DNA from: Alysiella filiformis
Lineage (GTDB): Bacteria > Pseudomonadota > Gammaproteobacteria > Burkholderiales > Neisseriaceae
Length of the DNA stretch: 64,000 bases
Assembly: GCF_014054525.1 (NCBI RefSeq)
Contig: NZ_CP059564.1
Span: forward strand, 1,250,357-1,314,356
Direction of reading: 5' to 3'
The position numbers and the translations under genes are program-made. Below are positions 1 through 9,352 of the stretch, piece after piece; within the stretch, counting starts at the first letter, position 1, and every line of letters begins with the position of its first letter. A model generated the notes under the pieces. It searched no databases. It worked only from the letters and a program-made list of their open reading frames with translations, and had not been told where the DNA came from.

Positions 1-148
1 GCGTGAGCAAGCCGTTTGCGTCTATGCGCCCGACCACGCGAACGCTCGCGCTTTGTATCCCCAAAACAATGCCGTTGAAGCCGCTTAATTGCCGCATGAC
101 TTCGGGGTTTTGTCGGAGCAAATGGTTGATGATGTTTAGTGCCAACAT
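1..148 (-). CDS. ubiJ: UbiJ-like SCP2-domain protein, N-terminal part
   Basis: A reading frame on the minus strand starts with ATG at 146-148 and runs off the left edge. Its first 49 residues begin MLALNIINHLLRQNPE and continue into a short beta-rich stretch. This resembles the start of the SCP2-type accessory factor UbiJ, which binds lipid intermediates of aerobic ubiquinone synthesis in a soluble complex. Only the N-terminus is visible, so the assignment rests on the helix pattern and length and is tentative. The region from here to hfq (149-429) holds one uptake sequence at 215-229 followed by a T-run, plus AT-rich DNA that must contain the hfq promoter. Confidence 0.45.
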   Translation of the reverse strand, partial: MLALNIINHLLRQNPEVMRQLSGFNGIVLGIQSASVRVVGRIDANGLLT

Positions 149-214
149 GGTTGTTCTCAAAAATAGGGTGTTGCAATGGTTTAATGGGGGCTAATTTTAA
201 CTGATTTTGCGCTT

Positions 215-229
215 TTCAGGCTGCCTGAA
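215..229. repeat. DNA uptake sequence (first of many copies)
   Basis: This is TTCAGGCTGCCTGAA, the most frequent word in the window. Copies lie in almost every intergenic gap and inside many genes. The top strand contains AGGCTGCCTGAA (AG-simDUS) and the bottom strand AGGCAGCCTGAA (AG-kingDUS), because the 15-mer is palindromic apart from its central base. In Neisseriaceae such 12-mers mark DNA for uptake during natural transformation. Closely spaced copies also form stem-loops that can end transcription. Confidence 0.9.
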
Positions 230-429
230 TGCTTTTTTTGCGTTTTGATTTAAAAAAATGTAAAAATCATTTGGTGTTAATGTGAATTTGCCGTTACAAT
301 TCGTGCCATTCGCATTTTACAAAAATAAACAAAGATGGTCGTTTTCAATCAGAATAAAGCCAGCCCTTGCGCCATGCAAACTGCCCGATTTCAATTTAAA
401 ATGACAATACAATAACGGAGCTACTCATA

Positions 430-738
430 ATGACAGCCAAAGGACAATTATTGCAAGACCCTTTTTTGAATGCCTTGCGTAAAGAACACGTTCCCGTATC
501 CATTTATTTGGTTAATGGTATTAAATTGCAAGGACAGGTTGAGTCGTTTGACCAATATGTTGTTTTGCTGCGCAATACTTCTGTAACACAAATGGTTTAC
601 AAGCACGCCATTTCCACCATTGTGCCAGCGCGTGCGGTCAGCATTCAGCACGACAATAAAGCGGCGGCAACGGTTGCACCACGCCCCGCTTTGCAGCAAG
701 TGGAAACCGTGAGTGCCGAAATCAATCTCAATGCCTAA
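430..738 (+). CDS. hfq: RNA chaperone Hfq
   Basis: The 102-residue protein has the Sm fold of Hfq: proximal-face residues Q8 and D9, the aromatic F40, and the Sm2 signature [10 protein letters not shown] with Y57-K58-H59. The ring hexamer binds small RNAs and A-rich mRNA tails and regulates translation and RNA turnover. The C-terminal tail after residue 72 is short and Ala/Val-rich. The start is supported by GGAG about 10 nt upstream. A strong stem-loop directly after the stop (753-790) ends the transcript, so hfq is probably transcribed alone here. Confidence 0.97.
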   Translation: MTAKGQLLQDPFLNALRKEHVPVSIYLVNGIKLQGQVESFDQYVVLLRNTSVTQMVYKHAISTIVPARAVSIQHDNKAAATVAPRPALQQVETVSAEINLNA

Positions 739-752
739 ACCGATTGAAAATC

Positions 753-790
753 AACAAACCCAAACCATTGAAATGTGGTTTGGGTTTGTT
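753..790. terminator. Bidirectional terminator between hfq and the metal transporter
   Basis: A perfect 15-bp inverted repeat (AACAAACCCAAACCA and its complement) encloses an 8-nt loop. It lies 14 nt after the hfq stop and just before the stop of the convergent permease gene, so it can serve both. Confidence 0.8.
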
Positions 791-792
791 GT

Positions 793-1650
793 TCAGGCAG
801 CCTGAAAACGTTTTTTCTCGTGCAAAAACACGCGCCATTTTGCCCACAGCACCGCCAACACAAACAAAGCAGCCTGAAACAACACAATGGTCGCGCCCGT
901 TGCCGAATCCCAATGATAGCTGCAAATAACCCCAAAAATACTGGTTAAACAAGAACTTAAAATTGCCACCAACAGCATTTTATCAAAACGTTTGCACAAC
1001 ACAAATGCCGTAATCCCTGGTGAAATCAACATCGCCACCACCAAAATCACGCCCACCGCCTGCATTGCCACCACGATGGTTGCCGACAACAAAATCAACA
1101 AACCATAATGCAAAATATTGACCGACAAACCCGCCACACGCGTGTGGCTCACATCAAAGCAATACAGCAATAAATCGCGTTTTTTCAACATCATAACCGT
1201 GAAAATGATGGCGCAAATCGCCAGCGTTTGCCACAACAATTCGCGGTTCACGCCCAATAAATTGCCAAATAAAATGTGTTTCAAATGCTGGTCGGTGTCC
1301 ATTTTTTGAAACAAAACCAAGCCCAATGCAAACATACCCGCAAACACAATGCCCATCAGCGTGTCTTCCTTAATGCGTGTGTGATGCTTTAAAAATCCGA
1401 CACTTATCGCGCAAAACAAACCAGCCACAAACGCGCCCAATGCCATCGGCACACCCAACCAAAACGCGATAATCACACCTGGGAAAACGGCGTGGGAAAC
1501 CGCATCGCCCATCAACGACCAGCCTTTTAACACCACAAAACAAGACAGCACCGCACACACCGCCCCCACCACCACCGCCGTGATGAGCGCGTTTTGCATG
1601 AAACCGTGTGATAATGGGGCTGCAAACCAGTTGTAAATATTGTATAACAT
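793..1650 (-). CDS. Metal ABC transporter permease (SitD/ZnuB family)
   Basis: The 285-residue protein has about eight hydrophobic segments and the family signature GDAVSHAVFPGV near residue 48. It belongs to the ABC-3 permeases that pair with cluster A-I metal-binding proteins, importing Mn, Fe or Zn across the inner membrane. A second, paralogous permease lies just upstream, as in sitABCD/yfeABCD systems, where the two form one channel. The last residues FQAA are encoded by an uptake sequence that also supplies the stop codon. About 150 bp of repeat-containing DNA separates it from the other permease gene, so the operon has been loosened by repeats. Confidence 0.85.
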   Translation of the reverse strand: MLYNIYNWFAAPLSHGFMQNALITAVVVGAVCAVLSCFVVLKGWSLMGDAVSHAVFPGVIIAFWLGVPMALGAFVAGLFCAISVGFLKHHTRIKEDTLMGIVFAGMFALGLVLFQKMDTDQHLKHILFGNLLGVNRELLWQTLAICAIIFTVMMLKKRDLLLYCFDVSHTRVAGLSVNILHYGLLILLSATIVVAMQAVGVILVVAMLISPGITAFVLCKRFDKMLLVAILSSCLTSIFGVICSYHWDSATGATIVLFQAALFVLAVLWAKWRVFLHEKKRFQAA

Positions 1651-1754
1651 ATTGATATGATTGATTTTAAATTTTAAAATGATGACGGTATTTTTTCAGG
1701 CTGCCTGAATAGATTAAGTCATTGAATAAAATGGAAGTAACTTTTATTTTTTGG

Positions 1755-1797
1755 TTTATTTGGCTTACTTTTTTAAAAAGTAAGTCGCCGAAGGCAA
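1755..1797. repeat. Small palindromic repeat (CTTACTTTTT family)
   Basis: A stem CTTACTTTTT/AAAAAGTAAG flanked by GTCGCCGAAGGC lies between the two permease genes. Related copies occur at about 12531-12560 and 57904-57940, the last in the opposite orientation. No coding potential was seen. Confidence 0.55.
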
Positions 1798-1802
1798 AAA
1801 CT

Positions 1803-2654
1803 TTAATTTGCTTGTGTACCGAAAGGCTGCCTGAAACGCCAAATGCCGTATTTGGGCGAAAACAAAAACGCCAAAATAAACAAAGCCGTTTGCAAACACA
1901 CAATGACACCGCCTGTTGCGCCGTCCAAAAAGTAGCTCAAATACACCCCTAAAACGCTGGTGCTGACCCCAAAAATTGCCGATAAAACCAGCATTTGGCG
2001 GAATTTATCGGTAAGTTGATAGGCGGTTGCCCCTGGGGTAATGACCATGGCGATGACCAAAATCGCGCCCACCGTTTGCAAAGCCGCAACCACACACGCG
2101 CTCAATAAGCTGAAAAACAGGATTTGGTAAAATTTGGGCGACAAACCCACCGATTTGGCGTGGACTTCATCAAAAAACACCAACAGCAAATCTTTCCAAA
2201 AAATCAATAAAAACAATAAAGAAACACCCATAATGCCGACCACTTGCCACACGTCTTCATCGGCAATGCCCAAGATATTGCCAAAAATGATTTCTTGCAC
2301 GTTCACGGCAGTGGGGTTGAGCGAAATGATGAACAAGCCCAGCGCAAAAAAAGTCGTAAAAATAAAACCAATGACCGCGTCTTCACGCAATTTGGTGATG
2401 GATTTGACCCACAAAATTGCCAATGCCGCCAGCAAACCCGAAAAAAACGCCCCAATCGCATAGGGCAAACCCAGCGCGTAGGCAATCGCCACCCCTGGTA
2501 CAACCGCGTGTGAAAGCGCGTCCCCAATCAGCGACCAGCCTTTTAACATCAAATACCCCGACAGCAGGGCGCACACGCCACCCACCAAGCCACTTAAAAT
2601 CATGGCTTTGTTCATGTATTCATAGGCAAAAGGTTCAAGTAAGAGTTCTAACAT
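1803..2654 (-). CDS. Metal ABC transporter permease (SitC family)
   Basis: This 283-residue membrane protein is a paralogue of the downstream permease and carries the signature GDALSHAVVPGV near residue 44, with about eight transmembrane segments. It should form the transmembrane channel together with the second permease, the ATPase and the binding protein. The C-terminus ends ...RFRQPFGTQAN, where FRQP comes from an uptake-like sequence, so the tail has probably been remodelled. A broken gene remnant (2666-2885) separates it from the ATPase gene. Confidence 0.85.
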   Translation of the reverse strand: MLELLLEPFAYEYMNKAMILSGLVGGVCALLSGYLMLKGWSLIGDALSHAVVPGVAIAYALGLPYAIGAFFSGLLAALAILWVKSITKLREDAVIGFIFTTFFALGLFIISLNPTAVNVQEIIFGNILGIADEDVWQVVGIMGVSLLFLLIFWKDLLLVFFDEVHAKSVGLSPKFYQILFFSLLSACVVAALQTVGAILVIAMVITPGATAYQLTDKFRQMLVLSAIFGVSTSVLGVYLSYFLDGATGGVIVCLQTALFILAFLFSPKYGIWRFRQPFGTQAN

Positions 2655-2665
2655 GGCATTTTGAT

Positions 2666-2885
2666 TTAATTTAATTTTTTGACTTCCACAATGTCCGCAG
2701 GCAGGTAAAAATCGTGTTTCACAAGGGCTTGCACCACATTGTTCATCACATCAGAACGAATGCGATTGTGTTCGGGAATGCGTGGATAATCTTCCACATT
2801 CAACCAAAAATTCACTTGCACATCGGTGGTGCTGGCTTTCAATGCGATTGTTCTACTCTTTGTAGCACATGTTGATGTTCCTTTC
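2666..2885 (-). pseudogene. Remnant of a MscS-type mechanosensitive channel gene (C-terminal piece)
   Basis: On the minus strand a frame without a start codon reads KASTTDVQVNFWLNVEDYPR and on to LPADIVEVKK before a TAA at 2666-2668. The hydrophobic/charged pattern and the ending resemble the C-terminal beta domain of small mechanosensitive channels. Upstream the apparent coding frame shifts by one base near 2845 (HVLQRVEQS is read in another frame). It is truncated and frameshifted, so not functional. The family assignment is tentative. Confidence 0.4.
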
Positions 2886-2929
2886 TGATTGATTTTTGAT
2901 GTGAAATGATTTTTCAGGCTGCCTGAAAA

Positions 2930-3904
2930 CTATTTTTCCACTTTAATTTCAATGGTTTTTTGCCGTTGTGCATTCATATTTTGATTGGCAACGCGCTTGT
3001 GGCGACTGTCTTGGCAATGGCTCACATCGCCATTTTGTTTGCACACGCAACCGAATGGCGCATCGCAATCTTTGTGTCCGTAAAACACGGCTGGGATTTC
3101 ATCGTCTGCCAAAATGGTGATGGCGCGCGCGTCTTCATCATCGTGTAAGTCTTTGCCTGCCAAGCGAATTTGGCGCAATACGCCACCAAACACGCGCTCC
3201 AAATTTTGTTGCGTAAAGGTGCTTTCGGTGCTGCCTGCGGCTAAAACGGTGCGGTTTATCATCACAACTTGGTCGCAAAATTCAGGCACCGTTCCCAAAT
3301 TGTGGGTGGAAATCAAAATCAAATGCCCTTCGTGGCGCAATGCGTCCAATAAATCCATAATGGCTTTTTCGGTTTTGACATCTACGCCTGTAAAAGGTTC
3401 ATCTAAAAGGATAATTTTGCTTTGTTGTGCCAAAGCACGCGCCAAAAACACGCGCTTTTTTTGTCCGCCCGATAATTCGCTGATTTGGCGGTCGGCAAGG
3501 TGGGCAATGTCCACGCGCTGCATGGCTGCCTGCACCTTTTCTTTATCTAACTGCTTGGGAATACGAAGAAAATTCATGTAACCGTATCGCCCCATCATCA
3601 CAACATCGTACACGGAAACGGGAAACAGCCAGTCCACTTCCTCGCTTTGCGGCACATAGGCGACCAGATTTTGTTTGAGCGCGTGTGAAATGGGCAAACC
3701 GCACAGGCGAATTTGCCCTTGTTGTGGCTTAATTAAGCCCATGATTGATTTGAATAAAGTGGATTTACCACCACCATTAACGCCCACCAAAGCACAGGTT
3801 GTGCCTCCTTGTAAATGAAAGGAAACATCGTGCAAGGCGGTGTGTCCGTTGTTGTAGCGGACGGCGACATCGTGAACTTCAATGCTGGCGGTTAAGTCGT
3901 TCAT
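2930..3904 (-). CDS. Metal ABC transporter ATP-binding protein (SitB family)
   Basis: The 324-residue ATPase has the Walker A motif GVNGGGKST (41-49), the ABC signature LSGGQ (144-148), the Walker B motif ILLDEP (165-170) and the switch His at 201. It energises metal uptake with the two downstream permeases. The start ATG overlaps the stop of the binding-protein gene by four bases (ATGA), so the two are translationally coupled. Unusually, the protein extends about 60 residues past the usual end. The tail carries Cys 280, 286, 288 and 297 and several His, which looks able to bind metal. Confidence 0.9.
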   Translation of the reverse strand: MNDLTASIEVHDVAVRYNNGHTALHDVSFHLQGGTTCALVGVNGGGKSTLFKSIMGLIKPQQGQIRLCGLPISHALKQNLVAYVPQSEEVDWLFPVSVYDVVMMGRYGYMNFLRIPKQLDKEKVQAAMQRVDIAHLADRQISELSGGQKKRVFLARALAQQSKIILLDEPFTGVDVKTEKAIMDLLDALRHEGHLILISTHNLGTVPEFCDQVVMINRTVLAAGSTESTFTQQNLERVFGGVLRQIRLAGKDLHDDEDARAITILADDEIPAVFYGHKDCDAPFGCVCKQNGDVSHCQDSRHKRVANQNMNAQRQKTIEIKVEK

Positions 3905-4893
3905 TCTTTTTCAAATCCTTTCGCAACGGTGGAAACGGTAACATTCAACAAATCCAAATAGGTGGGTACGGCACCATCGGGTTCAGACAGCGAATCCACA
4001 TACAACACGCCACCGTATTTTGCGCCTGTTTCTTTGGCAACTTGGCGAGCGGGCTTGTCTGAAACGGTGCTTTCGCTGAACACCACAGGAATGTTGTTTT
4101 GTTTGACTTTATCAATCAATGCTTTAACTTGTTTGGGCGAACCTTGTTGTTCGGCGTTGATTGCCCACAAATAGGCTTCTTTCAAATCATAATCTTTCGC
4201 CAAATAGCTGAACGCGCCTTCGCTGGTAACGAGCCAACGCTGTTCCACAGGAATTTGTGCCAATTTTGCGCGCAGTGGTGCGTCCAAATCTTTGATTTTT
4301 TGGGCATAAATTTCGGCATTTTTGTTGTAAATGTCTTTGTTGGCGGGGTCGTGGGCAATCAGGGCTTTTTTGATGTTTTCCACATAAATCAAGGCATTAG
4401 ATGGCGACATCCAAGCGTGTGGATTGGGCAAATCTTTGTATGAACCTTCGGCAATCGGAATGGGTGTGATGCCTTCGGTAACGATGGCGGCTGGCACGTT
4501 TTTCGCATCTTGATAAAATTTTTCAAACCAGCGTTCCAAATTCATGCCGTTCCACAAAATGAGTTGGGCGTTTTGCACTTTGGCGATGTCTTGGGGTGTG
4601 GGTTCGTAATCGTGGATTTCTGCGCCTGCTTTGGTGATGGATTGCACGTCTGCCGCGTCGCCTGCCACATTTTGGGCGATGTCGGCAATCACGGTAAAGG
4701 TGGTTACAACTGTGAATTTGTGTTTGCCATCAGGGTTTTGGCTTTTCAGGCTGCCTGCAACGCTTTCGGACGCGGCTTTTGCTGTGTCAGCAGGTTTTTG
4801 TGGCTCGCTGGGGGTACACGCCATAAGTGCGAAACCCAATCCCAAATATGTGGATAATTGACGTAAATTCAACAACATCATTTTCTGCTCCAT
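3901..4893 (-). CDS. Metal-binding lipoprotein of ABC importer (SitA/YfeA family)
   Basis: This is the first gene of the importer operon. The 330-residue protein has a lipoprotein signal ending LMAC (Cys 26), then a cluster A-I fold. The four expected metal ligands are visible: His 94 (EIHDYEP), His 159 (NPHAWMSP), Glu 225 (TSEGAF) and Asp 300 (YVDSLS). The His-His-Glu-Asp set suits Mn or Fe rather than Zn, and there is no His-rich loop of the ZnuA type. VAGSLKS (residues 45-51) is encoded by an uptake sequence in the linker after the lipid anchor. A 27-bp palindrome lies about 60 bp upstream. Confidence 0.9.
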   Translation of the reverse strand: MEQKMMLLNLRQLSTYLGLGFALMACTPSEPQKPADTAKAASESVAGSLKSQNPDGKHKFTVVTTFTVIADIAQNVAGDAADVQSITKAGAEIHDYEPTPQDIAKVQNAQLILWNGMNLERWFEKFYQDAKNVPAAIVTEGITPIPIAEGSYKDLPNPHAWMSPSNALIYVENIKKALIAHDPANKDIYNKNAEIYAQKIKDLDAPLRAKLAQIPVEQRWLVTSEGAFSYLAKDYDLKEAYLWAINAEQQGSPKQVKALIDKVKQNNIPVVFSESTVSDKPARQVAKETGAKYGGVLYVDSLSEPDGAVPTYLDLLNVTVSTVAKGFEKE

Positions 4894-4950
4894 TTCTCAA
4901 ATTTAAGGATAACATTAAATTTTACCGTTCACAGTAAAAAATTAAAATCA

Positions 4951-4977
4951 TATACCCATAAAAATTTTATGGGTATA
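4951..4977. promoter_or_regulatory. Perfect 27-bp palindrome upstream of the metal-transport operon
   Basis: The sequence is TATACCCATAAAA, one A, then its exact complement. It sits about 60 bp upstream of the binding-protein gene, where a metal-responsive repressor would bind. It does not match the usual Fur box, although a weaker AT-rich Fur-like stretch follows at 4982-5000. The regulator is unknown. The rest of the 4894-5193 gap holds an uptake sequence and the promoter of the next gene. Confidence 0.5.
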
Positions 4978-5100
4978 AAGTAAATGATAATTACTTTTAT
5001 TTAACTTCGTCAAGTGGATTTTTCAGGCAGCCTGAATCGGCTTGGGCGCAATTAAAAAAACAAATGAGAACAATCACATTACAAAATACCCAAAAATAAA

Positions 5101-5130
5101 TTGACAAAACACCTTAAAAAGTATGATATT
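5101..5130 (+). promoter_or_regulatory. Probable sigma-70 promoter of the alanine symporter gene
   Basis: A consensus TTGACA at 5101-5106 is followed by TATGAT at 5122-5127 (15-bp spacer) or GATATT at 5125-5130 (18 bp). It lies about 70 bp before the start codon. Confidence 0.45.
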
Positions 5131-5193
5131 GTCAAAATATGTAACGAAGTGTAAGGTTCGTTTCGCCTTTTTATGTTTTAGGAGCAATTCATC

Positions 5194-6714
5194 ATGCAGG
5201 AAATCATTGGTACCTTAAATGGTTTGATTTGGAGTAAGGCACTCATTTATTTGTGTTTGGGTGCTGGATTGTTTTTTTCCATTATCACGCGGTTTATGCA
5301 GGTGCGTCATTTTATGGAAATGCTGCGCCTGTTGTTCAAACCCAACACCAGCCCCGAAGGGATTAGTTCGTTTCAGGCTTTGGCGGTGGCTTTGTCGGGG
5401 CGTGTGGGCATGGGCAATATTGCAGGTGTGGCGGCTGCGATTGGCTTTGGTGGTCCTGGTGCGGTGTTTTGGATGTGGGTGGTGGCGTTTTTGGGCGCAA
5501 GCACGGCTTATGTGGAATCCACTTTGGCGCAAATTTACAAGGAAAATGACAACGGTCAATATCGCGGCGGCCCTGCGTATTATTTTGAAAAATTTTTCAA
5601 AGGCAGTACGGGCAAAGTGTATGGCGCGATTTTTGCGATTGCCTCGGTGGTGGCTTGCGGCATTTTCTTACCAGGGGTACAAGCCAATGGCGTTGCCAAC
5701 GCGGTTGTGAGCGTGGTGGGCGAAGGCAGTTTGGTGCAAACTTCGTTTGGCGATGTGGGCATGAACAAATTGATTGCCTTGCTGTTTATTTTGGTGATTT
5801 TGGGCATGATTATTTTTGGGGGGATTAAACGCATTGCCAATGTTACGGAAATTGTGGTGCCATTTATGGCGTTGGGCTACATTTTGATGGCATTGTTGAT
5901 TGTGTTTATGAACATTGGCAAGCTGCCTGAAATCATTGGCATGATTGTGAGCGATGCGTTTAGCGCACAAGCAGGTTTTGGCGCGGCAATCGGTTGGGGC
6001 GTGAAACGCGGCGTGTATTCCAACGAAGCAGGGCAGGGTACAGGCCCACACCCTGCGGCGGCTGCGGAAGTGGAACACCCTGCACAACAAGGTTTTGTGC
6101 AAGCCTTTTCGGTGTATGTGGACACTTTGTTCGTTTGCTCTGCCACCGCGTTCATGATTTTGATTACGGGTCAATACAATATTCAAGGCACTTTGGAAAA
6201 AGGGCAGTTTTTGGTGCAAAATGTGGCTGCTGCCACCGAAATCAATGGGCCTGCATTCACACAAATGGCGGTTTCCAGCGTGTTTGGTTCGTTTGGTAAT
6301 GTGTTTACGGGCTTTTCCATTTTCTTCTTTGCGTTTACCACGATTTTGGCGTATTACTACATTGCCGAAACCAATATGGCGTATTTGACACGCAAAGTGA
6401 AAGAAAACACCTTTTTCATCGTGTTTGTGAAAGTGATTTTGATGGCATCGGTGGCGTATGGTGCGGTAAACAGCGCGGGCTATGTGTGGGAAATTGGCGA
6501 TGTGGGCGTGGGCTTGATGGCTTGGCTGAATATTGTCGGCATCATCGTGATTTTCTTAAAGAGCAAACCGACCATTCATGCTTTGAAAGACTATGAAGAA
6601 CAGAAAAAAGCAGGTGTGAAACACTATACCTTTGACCCGAAAAAAATGGGCATTGAAGGCGCAACTTTCTGGGAAGAACGTTTGGCAAAACGCGAAAATC
6701 AAAGTCAAGATTAA
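5194..6714 (+). CDS. alsT: Sodium:alanine symporter (AGCS family)
   Basis: The 506-residue polytopic membrane protein carries hallmark AGCS motifs, including GMGNIAGVAAAIGFGGPGA near residues 72-90 and SNEAGQGTGPHPAAA near 275. It couples uptake of alanine or glycine to sodium. Length and hydrophobicity suit a full family member with about 11 membrane segments. GGAG lies upstream of the chosen ATG. The cytoplasmic C-terminal tail is charged. A stem-loop built from two uptake sequences follows the stop, so it is probably a single-gene unit. Confidence 0.93.
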   Translation: MQEIIGTLNGLIWSKALIYLCLGAGLFFSIITRFMQVRHFMEMLRLLFKPNTSPEGISSFQALAVALSGRVGMGNIAGVAAAIGFGGPGAVFWMWVVAFLGASTAYVESTLAQIYKENDNGQYRGGPAYYFEKFFKGSTGKVYGAIFAIASVVACGIFLPGVQANGVANAVVSVVGEGSLVQTSFGDVGMNKLIALLFILVILGMIIFGGIKRIANVTEIVVPFMALGYILMALLIVFMNIGKLPEIIGMIVSDAFSAQAGFGAAIGWGVKRGVYSNEAGQGTGPHPAAAAEVEHPAQQGFVQAFSVYVDTLFVCSATAFMILITGQYNIQGTLEKGQFLVQNVAAATEINGPAFTQMAVSSVFGSFGNVFTGFSIFFFAFTTILAYYYIAETNMAYLTRKVKENTFFIVFVKVILMASVAYGAVNSAGYVWEIGDVGVGLMAWLNIVGIIVIFLKSKPTIHALKDYEEQKKAGVKHYTFDPKKMGIEGATFWEERLAKRENQSQD

Positions 6715-6727
6715 ATCCATTTGATGT

Positions 6728-6775
6728 TTCAGGCAGCCTGAATTGTTGTCCCTTGGGACTTTTCAGGCTGCTTTT
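6728..6775 (+). terminator. Terminator made from inverted uptake sequences
   Basis: GCAGCCTGAA at 6733-6742 pairs with TTCAGGCTGC at 6762-6771, followed by TTTT. It lies 14 nt after the stop of the alanine symporter gene. Confidence 0.6.
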
Positions 6776-6922
6776 GATTGTGATTTTGGCATAAAACACA
6801 ACAAATTTGCCTGATTTTGGCATTTACGTTTTCATTTTTTGACAAACTTTAACCATTATCCTATTATGCCGTGTTTTTCAGGCAGCCTGAAACAGCATTT
6901 TTCATTTGATTAGGAGTCAATT

Positions 6923-8146
6923 ATGCAAGCAGAACCCATTGTTTTAAATGGTTATTACACGCTCATTATGGCAACCATTGTGTTGCTGATTGGGCGTGTA
7001 TTGGTGCAAAAAATCAAATTTTTGCGCGATTTCAACATTCCCGAACCCGTAGCAGGTGGTTTGGTAGCCGCATTGGTCATGTCCATTTTGTACACGCAAG
7101 GCATTTCGTTTACTTTTGAAGCGTCTTTGCAAAGTGCGTTCATGATGATTTTCTTTGCGTCCATTGGTTTGTCTGCCGATTTTTCGCGTTTGAAACAAGG
7201 TGGTATGCCTTTGGTGGCGTTCTTAATCATTGTGAGCGTGTTCATCATCATTCAAAATGCGGTGGGCGTGGGTTTGGCAACCGCTTTGGGACAACACCCA
7301 CTTATGGGCTTGATTACAGGCTCAATCACATTGACGGGCGGACACGGCACAGGTGCGGCTTATGGCAAAATTTTAACCGAAACCTACAAAGTACCCAGCG
7401 CGGTGGAAATTGCGATGGTTTCAGCCACTTATGGTTTGGTGGCAGGCGGTTTGATTGGGGGACCTGTGGCACGCCGTTTGGTCAATAAAATGGGTCGCAA
7501 ACCTTTGGAAAACCAAGCCACCGCAGTTGATGAAAAATCCCAATCTTACGATGAAACCACTTTTGAAGATGCGCGCCACCAACGCTTGATTACCGCGACT
7601 TCTGCCATTGAAACCATGGCATTGTTTGCGGCTTGTTTGGCTTTTTCATCGTTTATGGTTAAAGCCTTGCCCGATTTGAAATTGCCCCAATTTGTGTGGG
7701 CGATTGGTTGTGGCGTGGTGTTGCGCAATGTTTTAACCACCGTGTTCAAATTTGATATGTTTGACCGCGCGATTGACGTGTTTGGCAACGCATCATTGAG
7801 CCTGTTTTTGGCGATGGCGTTGATGAGCTTGAAATTGTGGCAACTGGCAGATTTGGCAGGCCCAATGATAATCATCTTGGGCGTGCAAACCGTGGTGATG
7901 ATTTTGTATGCTTATTTCGTTACCGCCAAATTCATGGGTGGCGATTATGACGCGGCGGTGCTGGCGGCTGGACATTGCGGTTTTGGCTTGGGCGCAACGC
8001 CAACTGCTGTTGCCAATATGCAATCCATTACCAACACTTTCGGTTCATCACACAAAGCCTTTTTGATTGTGCCATTGGTGGGCGCGTTTTTCATTGACTT
8101 TGTGAACTTTGCCATTTTGGACAGCATGATGAAAATGTTTGGCTAA
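6923..8146 (+). CDS. gltS: Sodium/glutamate symporter GltS
   Basis: The 407-residue membrane protein has the GltS signature GGHGTGAAYG near residue 140, an early FNIPEPVAGGL motif and the matching second-half motif GHCGFGLGATPTAVANM near 350. This is the inverted-repeat architecture of the ESS family. It imports glutamate with sodium across the inner membrane. AGGAG is 8 nt upstream of ATG. It follows another amino-acid symporter gene but has its own upstream gap and terminator. Confidence 0.95.
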   Translation: MQAEPIVLNGYYTLIMATIVLLIGRVLVQKIKFLRDFNIPEPVAGGLVAALVMSILYTQGISFTFEASLQSAFMMIFFASIGLSADFSRLKQGGMPLVAFLIIVSVFIIIQNAVGVGLATALGQHPLMGLITGSITLTGGHGTGAAYGKILTETYKVPSAVEIAMVSATYGLVAGGLIGGPVARRLVNKMGRKPLENQATAVDEKSQSYDETTFEDARHQRLITATSAIETMALFAACLAFSSFMVKALPDLKLPQFVWAIGCGVVLRNVLTTVFKFDMFDRAIDVFGNASLSLFLAMALMSLKLWQLADLAGPMIIILGVQTVVMILYAYFVTAKFMGGDYDAAVLAAGHCGFGLGATPTAVANMQSITNTFGSSHKAFLIVPLVGAFFIDFVNFAILDSMMKMFG

Positions 8147-8161
8147 ATCATCGGTTTGATT

Positions 8162-8206
8162 TTCAGGCTGCCTGAAAACGTGAAATGCGTTTTTCAGGCA
8201 GCCTTT
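8162..8206 (+). terminator. Terminator after gltS from paired uptake sequences
   Basis: AGGCTGCCTGAAAACG at 8165-8180 is complementary, with one extra T, to the segment ending in AGGCAGCCT at about 8204, followed by T residues. The stem is extended beyond the uptake word itself, as in Neisseriaceae uptake-sequence terminators. Confidence 0.7.
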
Positions 8207-8250
8207 GTGTTAAAATCGCCCCTTTATTTTGATTCAACGAAAGCAACATC

Positions 8251-9342
8251 ATGAGTTTAAAATGCGGCATCGTGGGTTTGCCCAATGTGGGAAAATCCAC
8301 CTTATTCAACGCTTTAACCAAATCGGGCATTGAGGCGGCAAACTACCCATTTTGCACCATTGAACCGAATGTGGGCATTGTGGAAGTCCCCGACCCACGC
8401 ATGGCAGAATTGGCAAAAATCGTCAATCCACAAAAAATGCAGCCTGCGATTGTGGAATTTGTGGACATTGCAGGCTTGGTGGCAGGTGCAAGTCGTGGCG
8501 AAGGTTTGGGCAATCAGTTTTTGGCGAACATTCGCGAAACCGATGCGATTGTGAACGTGGTGCGTTGTTTTGACGATGACAACATCATTCACGTTGCAGG
8601 CAAAGTTGACCCGATTGCCGACATTGAAACCATTGGCACCGAATTGGCTTTGGCGGATTTGGCGAGCGTGGAAAAAGCCATTTTGCGCGAAGGCAAACGC
8701 GCCAAAGCAGGCGACAAAGACGCACAAAAACTGGTCGCCATTTTGGAAAAACTGCTGCCGCATTTGAACGAAGGCAAGCCAATCCGCTCATTCGGTTTGG
8801 ACAAGGAAGAATTGGCATTGCTCAAACCTTTGTTTTTATTGACGGCAAAACCTGCAATGTATGTGGCAAACGTGGCGGAAGACGGCTTTGAAAACAACCC
8901 CCATTTGGACAAATTAACCGAATTGGCAAACCGTGAAAACGCCCCCATTGTTGCCATTTGCGCCGCGCTGGAAAGCGAAATTGCCGAATTGGACGATGAA
9001 GAAAAAGCCGAATTTTTAGCCGAAATGGGCATGGCAGAGGCGGGCTTAAACCGTTTAATTAGAGCAGGTTACGATTTATTGGGCTTGCAAACCTATTTCA
9101 CGGCGGGTGTGAAAGAAGTCCGCGCATGGACAATCAAAAAAGGCGACACAGCCCCACAAGCGGCTGGTGTGATTCACACCGATTTTGAACGCGGTTTCAT
9201 TCGCGCCCAAGTGATTGCTTATGATGATTTTATTGCGCTCGGCGGCGAAACCAAAGCCAAAGAAGCAGGCAAAATGCGCGCCGAAGGCAAGGAATATGTG
9301 GTGCAAGATGGCGATGTGATTCACTTCTTGTTTAACGTGTGA
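8251..9342 (+). CDS. ychF: Redox-regulated ATPase YchF (Obg-like)
   Basis: The 363-residue protein has the P-loop GLPNVGKST at residues 8-16, the G3 region DIAGLV, the NVAE motif that replaces NKxD and gives ATP preference, a central coiled-coil and a C-terminal TGS domain. YchF binds ribosomes and is linked to stress responses. Length is standard. It is flanked by terminators or repeats and appears monocistronic. Confidence 0.96.
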   Translation: MSLKCGIVGLPNVGKSTLFNALTKSGIEAANYPFCTIEPNVGIVEVPDPRMAELAKIVNPQKMQPAIVEFVDIAGLVAGASRGEGLGNQFLANIRETDAIVNVVRCFDDDNIIHVAGKVDPIADIETIGTELALADLASVEKAILREGKRAKAGDKDAQKLVAILEKLLPHLNEGKPIRSFGLDKEELALLKPLFLLTAKPAMYVANVAEDGFENNPHLDKLTELANRENAPIVAICAALESEIAELDDEEKAEFLAEMGMAEAGLNRLIRAGYDLLGLQTYFTAGVKEVRAWTIKKGDTAPQAAGVIHTDFERGFIRAQVIAYDDFIALGGETKAKEAGKMRAEGKEYVVQDGDVIHFLFNV

Positions 9343-9352
9343 TTTTGTCAAA

